A DNA stretch of 64,000 nt from Chamaea fasciata (taxonomy: Eukaryota; Chordata; Aves; Passeriformes; Sylviidae), in assembly GCA_029207755.1 (NCBI GenBank), contig JARCOQ010000009.1:31270914-31334913 (forward strand). Direction: 5' to 3'. Below, in pieces: positions 51,725 through 63,517 of the stretch. The notes below the pieces were generated by a model. That model saw only the letters and a list, made by a program, of their open reading frames with translations. It was not told where the DNA came from and made no database searches. Positions within the stretch are counted from its first letter, which is position 1. Every line of letters begins with the position of its first letter. The position numbers and the translations under genes were made by a program.

Positions 51725-52170
51725 GAACTGGAGTGAGTCCCAAGGAGGCCTTGGAGATGCTCCAGGGCTGGAGCCTCTCTGCTCTGGAGGCAGGCTGGGA
51801 GAGCTGGGAATGTTCACCTGGAGAGGGGGAGGCTCCAGAGAGAACTCAGAGCCCCTGCCAGGGCCTAAAGGGGCTCCAGGAGAGCTGGAGAGGGACTGGG
51901 GACAAGGGAGGGAGGGACAGGACACAGGGAATGGCTTCCCACTGGGAAAGGGGAGATTGAGAAGGAATTCTTCCCAATGAGGGTGGGCAGGCCCTGGCAC
52001 ATGGTGCCCAGAGCAGGTGTGGCTGCCCCTAGATCCCTGAAAGTGTCCAAGGCCAGGTTGGACTTGGGAGCTTGGAGCAGCCTGGGATAGTGGAAGCTGT
52101 CCCTGCCCATGGCAGGGGTGGGACTGGATGGGCTTTAAGGTCCCTTCCTACCCAAACATTCTGGGATTCT
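51725..52170 (+). repeat. CR1 copy of about 445 bases, majority tail variant
   Basis: It runs from gaactggagtgagtcccaag through atgctccagggctggagcct and gggtgggcaggccctggcac to cctacccaaacattctgggattct, with an intact 3' tip. Confidence 0.9.
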
Positions 52171-54032
52171 CCTAAAAACAGAGCCTCTTTAATGTAACAT
52201 CACTGAGGACAATTTCCTAAGGGACAGTGCTCATCAGTGTTGCTCTTTAGCTCTAGGAATTTATTTTTCCCTCCTTGTTGATTTTCCCAAGTTTATTTCC
52301 AGACAACTTCCATTTTCCTTAGTTAAATAAATTCCAAGTTCTGTCATCTTTATAAGACAGACTCTCCATCCTCCTGATGATGGAAATAACTTTTCTCTGC
52401 ACCTGGCTGAGAACACCAAAGATGTTCTTTTCATGTCCCCAGGAATTCCCACCATCTCTGGCTGGTGCCTGGTTGTACAACACGGTGCTTGAGCTTAGTG
52501 TTTTTGAACCCATGTTGCTTCTTATTGATTATATTTTGTGAGGGGAAAAAAAGGTACCCCCATATTTTTACAGCGTGCCACTTGTCTTCAAGATTTTTAA
52601 TTAATTTTTTTGTCTCTGAATTGGATATTTGTGTCAGACTGCAGTTTTAGATTTATCTGTTGAGTGTGTGGTGGTGGATGTGGATGGGTGAGCCTGTGGC
52701 TTTCTTATGTTTTTTCCTGCAGAAGGGAAGGGTGAGGTGACAATGTCTTAAAAAGGAGATTTGGGTAGTGCTGGCATGGTGAAATTATGTGAAATAATCT
52801 GCAAACTCTTATCTATGCAATAATTTTTGTTTTCTTCACAAAGCTCTTATTGGTGCCATGGAGTGATCCAGAAGTTTCCCACTCGCATCCCACTTGTTTT
52901 TATTTTTTTCCCTCTCATAGTTCTGGCTCTTGCTCTAATTTCTTCTTTTCACTAAAATTTATCTCATGATAAATCTTCTTGCTTCACCTGCTCACACTGG
53001 CAATAAATGCTCTACAAATTGCCAAATTTCACTGGTCAGTCCTGTCTTTTCTCTGAGCCTCCCAAATCCACATTGGAATGCTGGACATTCCTTTTAAATG
53101 TTGACCATTCCATTTAAAATCACTGTACAATGTTTGTTTATCATTCTGGAAACTCAGGTGTGTTTGATGGAAAACCAACTTTGGGAAAAGTTGTTAACGT
53201 GAACATGTGATTTGGCTTGTAATTTTGATAATTTTTTTATTGAATATAAAATACAAGTTGGCCTGATTTGGCCGAAACTTTCACTGGTACACCCGGCAGG
53301 GAGAAAATATCATCATGGAAACAGAGAAGGGCAAAAGCTCATGAAGTTTTTTTAAAAATCATGACTATTCTTTAATGAGAGATATGCAATTTTTAGATTT
53401 AAAAATCGTTCCAGCTTTGGATTTTTGTTTGGATATTTAGTTTGGTTTTTCTTTTGTTTTTCTAGTCACTGTTGTATGGGGAATACCAGGGCTATTCCTG
53501 AAAACAAAGTTGCAGTAAAAGTTTCTATTGTTGAGCTTCTTTGCCCTAATTAAGTGTGTTGAAAGGTCCTTCAGTTTCTCAAATCCTGAACCTCTAGAAA
53601 ATGATAACATACATCTCTAGAAAAAAGTTTGAGTTGGTTTGTTATGGCCCTGGAATGTTTATTGTATTCAGTGAAAAAAATGGACCGGGGGAAAAAAATA
53701 GAAGGCCATATTTCATATAGATAATGCAAACATTTCTTATCTTCCCACACAATGTGCCCGTAGGAAACTACAGTGGTATGAAAGATGTGGTTTTCTAGGT
53801 GATTTATTTGCTCTGTTAATGCCTGCAAAACAAAAAACTCTAAAATAAAGTAATAGTTAATTTAATTCTTAAAAACCAAACAAACAGAAAATTTTCAATT
53901 GTTATGTATCAAAGTAGACCATATAAGAATGAAAGGAATAGGGAGGGAGAGTTCATGCATTAATAATTTTATTTAGACTGCCTAAGGCACTTTGAAATGG
54001 TGAAGTGGGCACGGAGGTATTTGCTCACAGGT

Positions 54033-54081
54033 TGGGCTTGGTGATCTTGGTGGTCTTTTCGTACCTGAATGATTCTGTGAC
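54033..54081 (+). repeat. CR1 3'-tip fragment (short)
   Basis: The sequence ggcttggtgatcttggtggt, then cgtacctgaatgattctgtga, is the terminal 50 bases of a CR1 variant. Confidence 0.75.
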
Positions 54082-54853
54082 AGCAAACCCAGTGTTGTGG
54101 GGCAACACAAAGCTGCTGCTAGAGGAAAACCCAGTGTTGCAGATGTGTCCTTTAGGGGCTTCACCTAAGCAGAGATCTGAGAAATGCTTCACTGTTCTCA
54201 CCTCCCTTTGTAGGCCTTGTTTCTGCTGGGGTAATTAGGGGCTGTAACGAGCTGCAGTGTGGGTCCTTTGAAGTCTACAAATATGTAATTTTTACCATGA
54301 GATGGGAAATGGAATTTGCCTCAGCTTGCTCTTCTGTTTAATTTACAGATGATTTTCTGTTGGGATTTGTGTGCAAAAAGTACACCCCAAAAAACCAAAA
54401 CAAACCAGTAATACCTGAGTATTTCTTTCCTATTTTTAGTGTGGTTCTTGATTGGAGGGGGCACCATTTCACATAAATGGGTTTTGGTTGGGCTGTGTTA
54501 TCAGAGGAGCCTTTTAAAGTCTATAAAATCATGGGCAATCTCAGATAGTCCTGCGTGGTGAATTGGGAAGGAGAATGGTTGACTTTTTTCTCACTGAGTC
54601 AATGAGGGTCTTGGAAAATTAAAAACTGTTCCCTAGTGAACTTTTATTTCCACGTGCTTTAAAGCAGGTAGTGGTTTTCTGCTCTTCAATGTAGAAAACC
54701 TGATTGGTCCTAAAACAGTCATCACATGTGGTGATCATGCTTTTACGTATCTAAGGCTCCACTTATGCGTTTGCTAGCTCTGCATGTACTGCTTGATATC
54801 TTTGAACCTCTCTTTTGAGTAAACCTACAAACTCTTACTTATTTTCTTTCGTT

Positions 54854-54869
54854 ATTCTGCTCTGCTTCC
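54854..54869 (+). promoter_or_regulatory. Candidate microexon splicing enhancer (two TGC motifs)
   Basis: The pyrimidine-rich stretch attctgctctgcttcc contains two TGC triplets (54858 and 54863), about 35-40 bases before the 15-base exon. UGC motifs upstream of microexons are bound by SRRM4 (nSR100), which is active in neurons and hair cells. The assignment is inference from position and motif alone. Confidence 0.35.
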
Positions 54870-54897
54870 ATTGATGACTCTAAACCTTTGACTCCAG

Positions 54898-54912
54898 ACT
54901 GGCAATATGAGG
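54898..54912 (+). CDS. PCDH15: Protocadherin-15 alternative 15-base microexon (DWQYE insert)
   Basis: The 15 bases ACTGGCAATATGAGG sit between a 3' splice site (tttgactccag, ending at 54897) and a strong donor (gtaaga from 54913). After the G left by exon 2 they read D-W-Q-Y-E and leave one G, which joins the AT of the exon at 55778 to give Asp, then Cys-Lys-Leu. The result, DWQYEDCKL, matches the longer N-terminal form of mammalian PCDH15 that I recall, while skipping gives the shorter form. The exon is too short to appear as an open reading frame. With the insert, the conserved Cys is residue 11 of the mature protein, as in the numbering used for the PCDH15 EC1 structure. Sequence, phase and both splice sites agree. 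Inclusion in bird tissue is inferred, not seen. Confidence 0.9.
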
Positions 54913-55777
54913 GTAAGATGGCAAAATATGACTTCCTGAACATTGCTTGTCTGCTTTTCATTTGTGTTCTCCTTAGAGTTATTAAAATTCCATTCACTAA
55001 GTAGATCCTTTTTGTTGCAATTAAATTCAAATTATGTTTGTTTCCGTTGTGAAGCTTTAATTATTATTTACTCCTTTTAATCATCCCTTTGTTATTTCTT
55101 TGGGTTAAATTACCATCGTATTCCCTGTGTCCTGAAAGACACTGAGATTCCTGGTGGGATCTCTAGAGCAAGACACAAACAGATTCATTAGTGTAGCCAT
55201 CCAACTGGATCGTGGTGACACCAATGCTTCCCTGGGAGGGTGGGCAGGCCCTGGCACAGGGTGCCCAGAGCAGCTGTGGCTGCCCCTGGATCCCTGGCAG
55301 TGTCCAAGGCCAGGCTGGATGGGGCTTGGAGCAACGTGGAAGAGTGTAAGGTGTCCCTGCCCATGGCACGGGGTGGAATGAGATGGGATTTATGGTCCCT
55401 TCCAACCCAAACCATTCCATGATTCTGTGATTTGAGGGGTGTGTGTTCATGAAATGCAAAGAAAGAGGAAAAAACATATAACATTTTTGCTGTTCAAGTG
55501 TTTTAAATATGGATCATGCCTGAGATATTTTCTCATCACATCCTCCCTTGCTTTACAAAGTTTTTTGAGTAAGGGATAAGCAAACAGCTCTGATTTTGAA
55601 ACTCTGTGAGTGTAACTTTACTATCAGTTGTAGCTCATACCTGCATCACATTTAAGGGAATACTTGCCTTCAGCATGCCAAAGACACTGACTTTAAAGAA
55701 AGAAAAAAAACCACAACAACAAAACACCAGAGATCCTACTTTGGAATTAGAAATAACTCATTTTTTCATCTTTATAG
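54913..55777 (+). other. PCDH15: PCDH15 intron 3 (865 bases)
   Basis: This short intron separates the microexon from the EC1 exon. It starts gtaaga and ends tttatag. About a quarter of it is one CR1 3' tail in sense orientation (55228-55430). The remainder is AT-rich unique sequence with a purine/CA-rich run (55698-55730) some 50-80 bases before the acceptor. Confidence 0.85.
55228..55430 (+). repeat. CR1 3'-end copy inside PCDH15 intron 3
   Basis: The tail runs from gcttccctgggagggtgggc to ccaacccaaaccattccatgattctgtga, with an intact tip and a small deletion after ggccaggctgga. It lies in the same orientation as the gene, 316 bases after the microexon and 347 bases before the EC1 exon. Confidence 0.92.
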
Positions 55778-55843
55778 ATTGCAAGTTGGCCAGAACAGGT
55801 CCTCCAGCCACAATAGTTCCCATTGACGAGGAGAGTCGCAACG
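55778..55843 (+). CDS. PCDH15: Protocadherin-15 exon encoding the start of cadherin repeat EC1
   Basis: This 66-base internal exon has an acceptor tcatctttatag ending at 55777 and a donor gtgagt from 55844. It enters and leaves in phase 1, so its length is a multiple of three. Joined to the upstream G it reads D-CKLARTGPPATIVPIDEES-RN plus a split Gly codon, which I recognise as the N-terminus of mature protocadherin-15 (mammals: CKLARGGPPATIVAIDEES). It forms the first strand of EC1 and part of the surface that grips CDH23 EC1-2. The Cys is the known EC1 disulfide cysteine; its partner lies in later exons outside the window. The Asp-Glu-Glu at the end contains the first calcium-site acidic residues of the repeat. 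Differences from mammals as I recall them are Gly to Thr after Ala-Arg, and Ala to Pro before Ile-Asp-Glu. The reading frame continues past the donor to a stop in the intron, as expected for read-through and not for a real C-terminus. Confidence 0.95.
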
Positions 55844-56949
55844 GTGAGTGCCCCACAATTATTTATAATGCAAATTATTTATAGCCAGTTTTTAAGGCCC
55901 TTGTTGCAAATAGACCTTCTTGATCTTTCTTAAGTCAGTGGGACAGTACCAGAGGACAAAGTTCTGGTCAGTATTTGGTTTTGTTTGGGTTAAGCTGAAA
56001 TTTTACTCTGCAACATGAAAGGAGTGTAAACAACGTAGTCTTCTGGGTTTCCCATGTGGCTTTTGGAAGGTTGTTTGTTGGTTCCTTCTAAGTTTAAGAA
56101 CATGGATTTATGGACACCACTGAAATGGAAGAAGTTGGTTGTAGTCATGAAGATTTCAAAAGAAAATGAATGTCCCTTTTTTAAATATTTTAATTCTCCT
56201 GACAAATCGTAGAGTTCTCAGACTGTTGATCTGTGGTTTGAGGATTGCATTTATGCAGAGTACTGTGATGGGATGAAGTGCTTTACTCTGTTACAATCAG
56301 CTGTTACTCCTGAGAGTAAGTTATTACTCTTTCCTGCTTTTTATTCTGTGTGTTTAGGGATTTTTTTTTTTTTTAAACCTTGCAAGCTGGGCCTGGTTTT
56401 GTGCTGTGTGTGGTTGTGGTTTGTCAGATATTGGTGCTAGAGATGGTGAATAAAGCCAGATCATGCTGGTGGAGCCTCTCTGCTCTTATTCCGAGAGGAA
56501 TTCCTTGTTGGAATTGCTCCAAGTCAGATGGATAAATGCATTTATGGGTAAAACTCCTCAATAAACCAATTTTTAATACACCCATGTGCTGAAAAGCTCT
56601 GGTACTGGGGTGGCTGTTAAAACCAGGCTCTTTTCCCTCCTCCTGGGGTGGTTTTCCCTGCAGTCAGGAGGGTCCAGAGGAGGACTACGAAGATGGATGT
56701 GCTCTTTGATTCAGATGTGTTGGCTCTTGGCAAGCTGCTGTTGTATCCTGATGTATTCCATTTGTGGCCTTCTCAGTTTTGGTGGAATGACCCTCTCAGC
56801 TGAAATGGTTTGGCTGCCAGAGCTTGTCTCTTCTAGCCTTTCATCCTCCCTACTCATTAGAAATAAATCCATACTAAGAGCAAGAGGTTATAAATAAATC
56901 CAAACCAGCTTTGCCATCAAAAAAAAATTGTGGAAATCTTTAGAAAGAG

Positions 56950-57105
56950 AGGTTGAGGTTGTGGACTCCCCATCCCTGCAAGTGTCCAAGGCCAGGCTCA
57001 ACAGGGCTTGGAGAAACCTGGTCTAGTGGGAGGTGTCCCTGCCCACAGCAAAGGAGGTGGAATGAGATGAGCATTGAGGCCCCTTCCAATCCAACTCAGC
57101 CTGTG
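56950..57105 (+). repeat. CR1 3'-end fragment, older type
   Basis: The sequence gaggttgtggactccccatc, aagtgtccaaggccaggctc and aaacctggtctagtgggagg resembles the older chicken-type CR1 tail more than the other copies here. Confidence 0.85.
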
Positions 57106-59149
57106 GTATAAAAGTTAATAAGGAATGCATGGTGTTCTACATTTCTTGTGGTCAGACTTTATATTGGGATTTCCAAGAGATGCAGAAATAAAAGTCCACC
57201 TCATTTTGTTCTAGCCTACACAAATATGTTTCTAGATCACTTAATGTGTGAAACCTCATCTTTATTTTAGTCCTTGCATGGCCCTGTTACTTTCAAGGGC
57301 CTGTTATTGAGGCTGGAATGTCTTTCCTGAGGTTTTGGGATGAAGATCTCAAAATGATGGCTGGGACATTTCATTCCATCAGTGCATGTGGTGATTGTGT
57401 TCTGTCAACACAATTAAACAGAAAATCCTGCTCTTAAGAAAGAGCTATTTAGTTCCATTGTGCCATGGCACATTGAGCCCAATCATTCCTAATTCACAGG
57501 AAGTCAGAGACCAGCAAATCTCACCGAATAAAAACATTTTCCCAAAAAACTGTTGCTTGTTTTCATAGTAAGGCATACAGGTACCGTGCCTGACCTTTAG
57601 AGATCTTCTTGAGATGAGCAGAGATGTTAAGATTTGACAGTTTCCGCCCCTGGGATGAATATCTCTCTATATCAAGTAATTTAGATACAATAGTAAATTA
57701 CATTGTAATTGCGCTCATGTGAGCAATCCTGGAAGGAGTGAACTTGACCTTTCTTAAGGAATAAATGAATTATTTTATGATTTTCCCTGTGTTGAACTGA
57801 ATTGGGTAATAGCATTTCAGATCCATATTAACAGCAAAACTGATTTTTTTTCTCAATGATTTTTATAGGCAGAGAGTTCTTTTCGCCCTTGGAATTTTTT
57901 AAAATTTAATTACTGGATTTGAGACTTGGTTTTAACTTGTTTTAACGACTGAATGACCCTTATTCCTAGGTCAGACTTTCTCATTGCCAATGTACCTCAA
58001 GTTTTTGGAGGTCTCCATGTGGAGCCATCCGTGCTTTTTCACTTCAGATGAGCAGCCTGAAATTCTCAAGGGCTTTGAATCTTTGGGCAGGCTTTTTGAT
58101 GGAAGCCTGAAGAAAGGACTTCTACAAGGCAAGATTTAAACATGTAGAGATTAAATTAGAATTTAGAAGAGAAAGCAGTGGTTTGGATAGAGGAAACAAG
58201 CAGACCAAAGTGAATTCCCCTAATGTGAGGACAAATAGGAACTGGTATCTTGGTGCTCCATCCAGAACAAAAAAATTCCGCAGTTCAGAATGCTTTGTGT
58301 GATCTTTCACATCCTAGAAAAATCAGTCAGTGTTGGTGTGGTTTGCTTTTATTTTGGTGGGTTTTTTTCTCCCTGCTTCCCTTATGATGGTGTGAGTGCT
58401 CTAATGAATAACGGGAGCAAATCCCAAAACCTCCTGCTCTCTTCCCTCCATGCTCCTTGGGGATGTCTGACACAAGGAAGTGCAGCTTTTGTGGCTATAG
58501 GTGGGTCAAGTGTTACTCTTTTCATCTTCCTGGTCTCTTAGCAGCAACCTTTTGTCAGCCTGACTTCCTGGGGAGACAGGGGATGTGTGACTGTGCTGCA
58601 AATCCCCTTCCATAACCCCCCATGGGAAATAGGGCCCACAAATGCAGGAAACAAAGCTGTGGGGTTTTCCCCCCGAATTCTGTTGGACCAATTTCTTTTC
58701 AGTTTTATTATATGTAATATTGGAAGAATGGACCTGATTGCTGAGGCACCCTGATGATTTCCGTGCTGGTCCAAATTGATTTAACTTGGACTTCAGGGAC
58801 AATTGACAGGGATTGAAGAAAATGTCCCCAGAGGCACAAAATCCCTCCAGAGGTGGGCTTAGGTGTGCTCATAATGACTGGGAGTGATGACTCTGAATAT
58901 TCATTTCTCAATTAAATGTTCAGTTACCACCAGGGCAGGTAGGAATTGAACTAATTAGCCCTGAAGAAGGAAGAGTCCTGCTATCCCGGGCATTTTGGCT
59001 AAGGGGAAAAGGTGTTTAGTAAAATCAGCTTGGAAGGTTGTCGTGACCTAGCACAGCTGTATCAAGAAATGCATCCCTTAAGAGCTGTGGCTCAGTGTTC
59101 ATTTCCTAATTTTCCCTCCTATTTCAGGAATAAGGATGAATTAATGACT

Positions 59150-59196
59150 TGAAGGTGCTTCAGCCTTGGAGGGCTTTTCCAACCTAAATGATTCCC
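59150..59196 (+). repeat. CR1 3'-tip fragment (short)
   Basis: The sequence ttgaaggtgcttcagccttg, then gcttttccaacctaaatgattcc, is a diverged CR1 tip. Confidence 0.6.
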
Positions 59197-60280
59197 TTAT
59201 TTTCTTGTATTGCCTTCATGAGCATCTCACTCTTTAATTTTAAACAAAAATACTTTCACCCATTGCTCCCAATCTTTCAAAAATCAGCCTTAGGAAGGAA
59301 AGTTGCCTTAGTTTTAATGGATTCTGAGAACAGTGTTTCCCAAGTTTGCAGTGTGGAAAGACACCAATTTGTGATTTTGTCTTGATTTTTCTTATTTTTC
59401 CCATAAAGGCACTTTGAGGACTCTTTGCATTTTGCTTTTACTTGGTGCACTATTTTATGTAGTGTTTTTATAATGGAAAAAATTCAAATTATTAGTTTAT
59501 ATGTTGTTATCATTCCTGTGAAATGTTTCCAGGGAGAAAGTGCTTCAGATGATTTTTAATCTAGTTCATGCCATTGTCTTTATGCCTCTCTGCCCCCACA
59601 TAATTTTTCCCCCACATCTTTAGACAATCTTACAGCTCCCTAAAGTGTTTATGAATGTTTTTGACCAGCTTTTGAGCATCCTTTTCAAATTTATTTTCAC
59701 CAACCTGGGATCTGCATTTTCTGGCCGTGGAGATGTGGTGTGGTGTGCAGATCTAAGTTAAGGTATTGCAGCTGATAAATAAACTTTGGAATTAAATTTG
59801 GCCACTTGTAGGCTGAGGGCCTAGGCCCAGTCTAGCCTTTCCAGCTCAGGGTGCAGTTGAGGTGGATGATGTGATTTTAGTGATGAGTCTCAGCAGCGTT
59901 TTGCTGAATCTCTGGGTGCCAATGCTGCTCTGTGCTCATTAATCCCAGGTCTAAGACATTAGATTAGCCAGCAATACAAATCTGAGCTGGATCAAGCCCA
60001 AGCCCGCAATAGAATATGCTTAAATTAGGGCTCGCTCTGTGAAGTTTATTCCAGCTTTGTGTTTTTACAAAGGAAGAGAGGTGATCTATTAGATCCAATA
60101 GCTGCCAGATTGAGTAACTTCTGTCAAAAGTTGTTACCCTTGTGGAATGTTCTGGGTAAATTCTAACAGGAGGAGTGGATTTGTATTGATTCAAGTGCCT
60201 CACGTGGCTGCAGCCGGGGCCGAACACTGACTGTGCCACAGGGTCACACGGCTGCTGTGCAGGTCTGCTGCATCTGCTTA

Positions 60281-60865
60281 TCCCTGGGCTGAGCCCCAGC
60301 GTGGGCAGCAGGGGAGGGGGGATTCTGCCCCTGTGCTCAGGTGAGACCCCACCTGCAGAGCTGCCCCAGCCCTGGGGCCCAGCACAGGAGGGACCTGGAG
60401 CTGCTGGAGAGAGGCCAGGGGAGGCACCAGGATGAGCAGAGGGATGGAGCAGCTCTGCTGGGAGGAAAGGCTGGGAGAGCTGGGGGTGTTCAGCCTGGAG
60501 AGGAGAAGGCTCCAGGGAGACCTCAGAGCCCCTGCCAGGGCCCAGAGGGGCTCCAGAAGAGCTGAGGAGGGACTGCGGGCAAGGGATGGAGGGACAGGAC
60601 ACAGGGAATGGTTTCCCACTGCTAGAGGGCAGAGCTGGGTGGAATATAGGGAAGGAGTTGTTCCCTAGGAGGGTGGGCCGGCCCTGGCACAGGGTGCCCA
60701 GAGCAGCTGTGGCTGCCCCTGGATCCCTGGAAGTGTCCAAGGCCAGGCTGGACTTTGGGGCTTGGAGCAGCCTGGGATAGTGGCAGGTGTCCCTGCCCAT
60801 GGCAGGGGGATGGAACTGCATCATCTTTGAGTTTCTTTCCAACCCAGACCCTGAGGTTCTGTGAG
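60281..60865 (+). repeat. CR1 copy of about 585 bases, majority tail variant
   Basis: It runs from tccctgggctgagccccagc through ggtgagaccccacctgcaga, ggtgttcagcctggagagga and the full tail to cccagaccctgaggttctgtgag. The reverse-strand 292-codon open frame across it (59964-60842) is antisense to the element and is not a gene. Confidence 0.92.
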
Positions 60866-62918
60866 AAGTACTGGCTCTAGTTCTGGATTGTTCAAATCAT
60901 TCCTGTGCTGTTTAGGAGTGTGCTGATTAGACTTGGAGAAAGGGCTTAAATTGGGCTGTAGAAATCCACTGGTGACAATGAACATGCCGGTAAAGTTTCT
61001 GGGACAGGACTTCCTGCTGCTGCCTCCCTGCCTGGGGGTTGGGGAACCTGTGACAGGGTGCAAGTGCCAGGGAATCAAGAGACACCCAAGTGTAGCTGAC
61101 TCGGTTTATTTTTCTAAATGTTCTGGTCCAAGAACTGTCCACAATTTCCTCCATAATTTACTCAGCTAATAAATTACTTCAGTGAGGTGAAATGTGGAAT
61201 TTGTTTTTCTTTATAGCTTTTTTTTTTTATTTTTTCCCCATTTTTCATGTCAGCAGTTGGCTCCGAGGTGTTGCTGCTCAACTCTGTGTTCAGGTGCTTC
61301 AATCAAAATGTGCATGAGGAAGTATCACTTCTTTCCTGACAATTTGATTTAGTTTATAAATTCATGAGATGGGAGAAGAGGACGAAATTTATGGAAATTA
61401 TTTTTGTTTCATTCCAGCCTGTTTGTTCATTTCTGTTCCGAAAGGATGTGTTCTCCAGATTTGAGTATTAAGGATTTCATTGGGAAGTAATGAATCAATT
61501 TGGTGTCTAATGCTGTTTTTATGCCATGGATTTAAATTCTCATGTTTTTCATGTAGGACAAATGTGTAAAGACTGAGAAAGCTCTAAAATGGATCAATTT
61601 ATTATTCTACTTCCATTTATCAGCACCTCAGCAATGGTTAGGACTTAAGCAAAGCTGTTGTTAAAGATCTCTGCAATTCTCCTCTTCCAGTTATATTTTT
61701 TTAATAATGTCTGAAAAAAAAAAATCAAAGTTTCAAAAAACAGGAGATAATTCAGGGTGGGAGTAGTAGAGAAAATTTGTCCTTTTAGCAACTGATTAAT
61801 TCTTAAAGGTAGAAAACAGAGATAAAGTTGGAAGTATTTTATCATTTTTTTGCTGTCAGCTGTCTGGACAAATATTTTAACCTGGTGTTGGTGCACTTGG
61901 GAGAGGTGGAACAGAGCTCCTTGAATTACCTGCAGAGATAAGAGAGAGAAGTGATGTTTCAATGGCAAAAATTAGGAATTTAACTCCGTTTTGAGGCAGG
62001 GGTAATTTTTGTGGATCACGATTCCGCTCTGTAATGCCGAGGCCTTCTCAAAATGTGTTTGGGATTTCCTTTTTTACTGGAAATTCTCCTCAGAGTGACT
62101 GGAATTTTTCTGAACAGCTCATCTATTACAGTTTGAGTAGTCACAATAAATTATTCAAATTATGGGGCATGATCCATTCATATTCCCAGGATGTCTATTT
62201 ACCTTTGCCAATAAAGAACTGCATATTTTCCTAATTATTTCTTCCATATAGTTCTGCAACGTCAAATGTCATTTCAGTAGCAGTGCTCTTCGATTGTCTT
62301 CTCCTTTGCCGTCCCAGTAAAGCAGTGCAAGAATTGGAGGATTTGATACATTTTAAGGCTTTTTTAAATCAGTTTTTCTCCAGGGAGTGGGAGATGATGG
62401 TTGGGATTGGTGTTCAGAACTGCACTGTTCTTTCCAAGTGTTTTGGTATTGCTTTAATTTTGGAGTGTAAACAGAGCCCAAAGCAGGGTTGATAAGTCTG
62501 CGGGAGGCTGCTCCAATTAGCTCCCCGGAAAGGTCAGCCTGGGCCAGTTGTCCCATGGCAATGGCTCCCATTGGGAGCTGTCCCAGTCCTGAGAGCTCAG
62601 GTTTCCTCTCCTTCCACCAGCAGAGGTGTGACATCAATGTCAGAGTAAATGGATCTGCTCCTTTCTGAGGAATGGTCTTTTCTGTGAATTCTTTGTCAAA
62701 TGATGGAATTTCTACCCTGAAGCTCTGAATCCATTCGTCCCTCTTCCCTCAGCTCTGGTGAGCTCTATGGCCAGATGCTCCCTTTCCAAAATTCCCAGCT
62801 CTCCTGGTTCTTGGGTACTGGAGCTGCTCAGTCTGGAATCAGCTTTTTGGACCTGCTGGGGCTCTGCTGAGCCAACTCAGCTCTCAGAATTCACCTTTGA
62901 TCAGCTGAGTCTTGTGTA

Positions 62919-63140
62919 GGAATCCCAGAATGGTTTGGGTTTGAATGGACCTTGAAGCCCATCCAGTGCCACCCCTGCTGTGGGTAGGGACACCTTCCAC
63001 TATCTCAGGTGTCTCTTAGCCCCATCCAACCTGGCCTTGGACACTTGCAGGGATCCAGGCAGCCACAGCTGCTCTGGGCACCCTGTGCCAGACCTCTCCA
63101 GCCTCACAGGGAGAAGTTTCTTTCCATTATCCCATGTGAA
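62919..63140 (-). repeat. CR1 3'-end fragment
   Basis: The plus strand shows ggaatcccagaatggtttgg, ccttgaagcccatccagtgc and ccaacctggccttggacact. It ends near attatcccatgtgaa. Confidence 0.9.
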
Positions 63141-63517
63141 TGGTTGGAGCCACGTCAGTTCTTTTCCAAGTCCAGTTAATCCCGGGAGACACGTTCAGCA
63201 GTGTGATGGGCCCCCCAAACTGCTCTCCTTCTGTCTCTTCTCTGCCAAAAGAATTCCCCACCTTACCTTGTTGGGAAACAAAGTGTTTGATTAAAATGGA
63301 CTAAACTACACTAAAAATGAGAGCTCGTGGCGCCAAAGGGCTGTGGAAGGGCTGGAAGAGGGAAGGTTTGCACGCAAGTCCCATGGCAGTATGCAGGGAG
63401 CAGGATGCAAAAGGTGGTGTCCAGGCACAGGGTGGGCCCCTCCCTGCTTCCCTCTGGAGCACAACAGGGATATAAAGAATTTATGGAAGATCCATAAAGT
63501 GAGAAGCTGAGTCATTG

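Larger units (their letters stand above)
29771..54897 (+). other. PCDH15: PCDH15 intron 2 (25.1 kb)
   Basis: The intron begins gtaagg and ends ctccag, joining exon 2 to the microexon; if the microexon is skipped it continues to 55777. It holds CR1 fragments, an ATT microsatellite, a 31-base minisatellite and several poly-T runs, listed separately. Stretches without any recognised element include 29771-33665, 33720-35065, 35500-36825, 37295-38225, 38390-39345, 39620-40160, 40545-42318, 42650-43055, 43325-47855, 48255-49465, 50600-51720, 52175-54030 and 54085-54890. Large introns at the 5' end are typical of this gene. Confidence 0.85.

Noticed and set aside
59964..60842. 292-codon open frame on the minus strand, the longest in the window
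   Set aside because: It is antisense to a CR1 copy (60281-60865); similar frames recur wherever this GC-rich repeat occurs and they encode no known domain.
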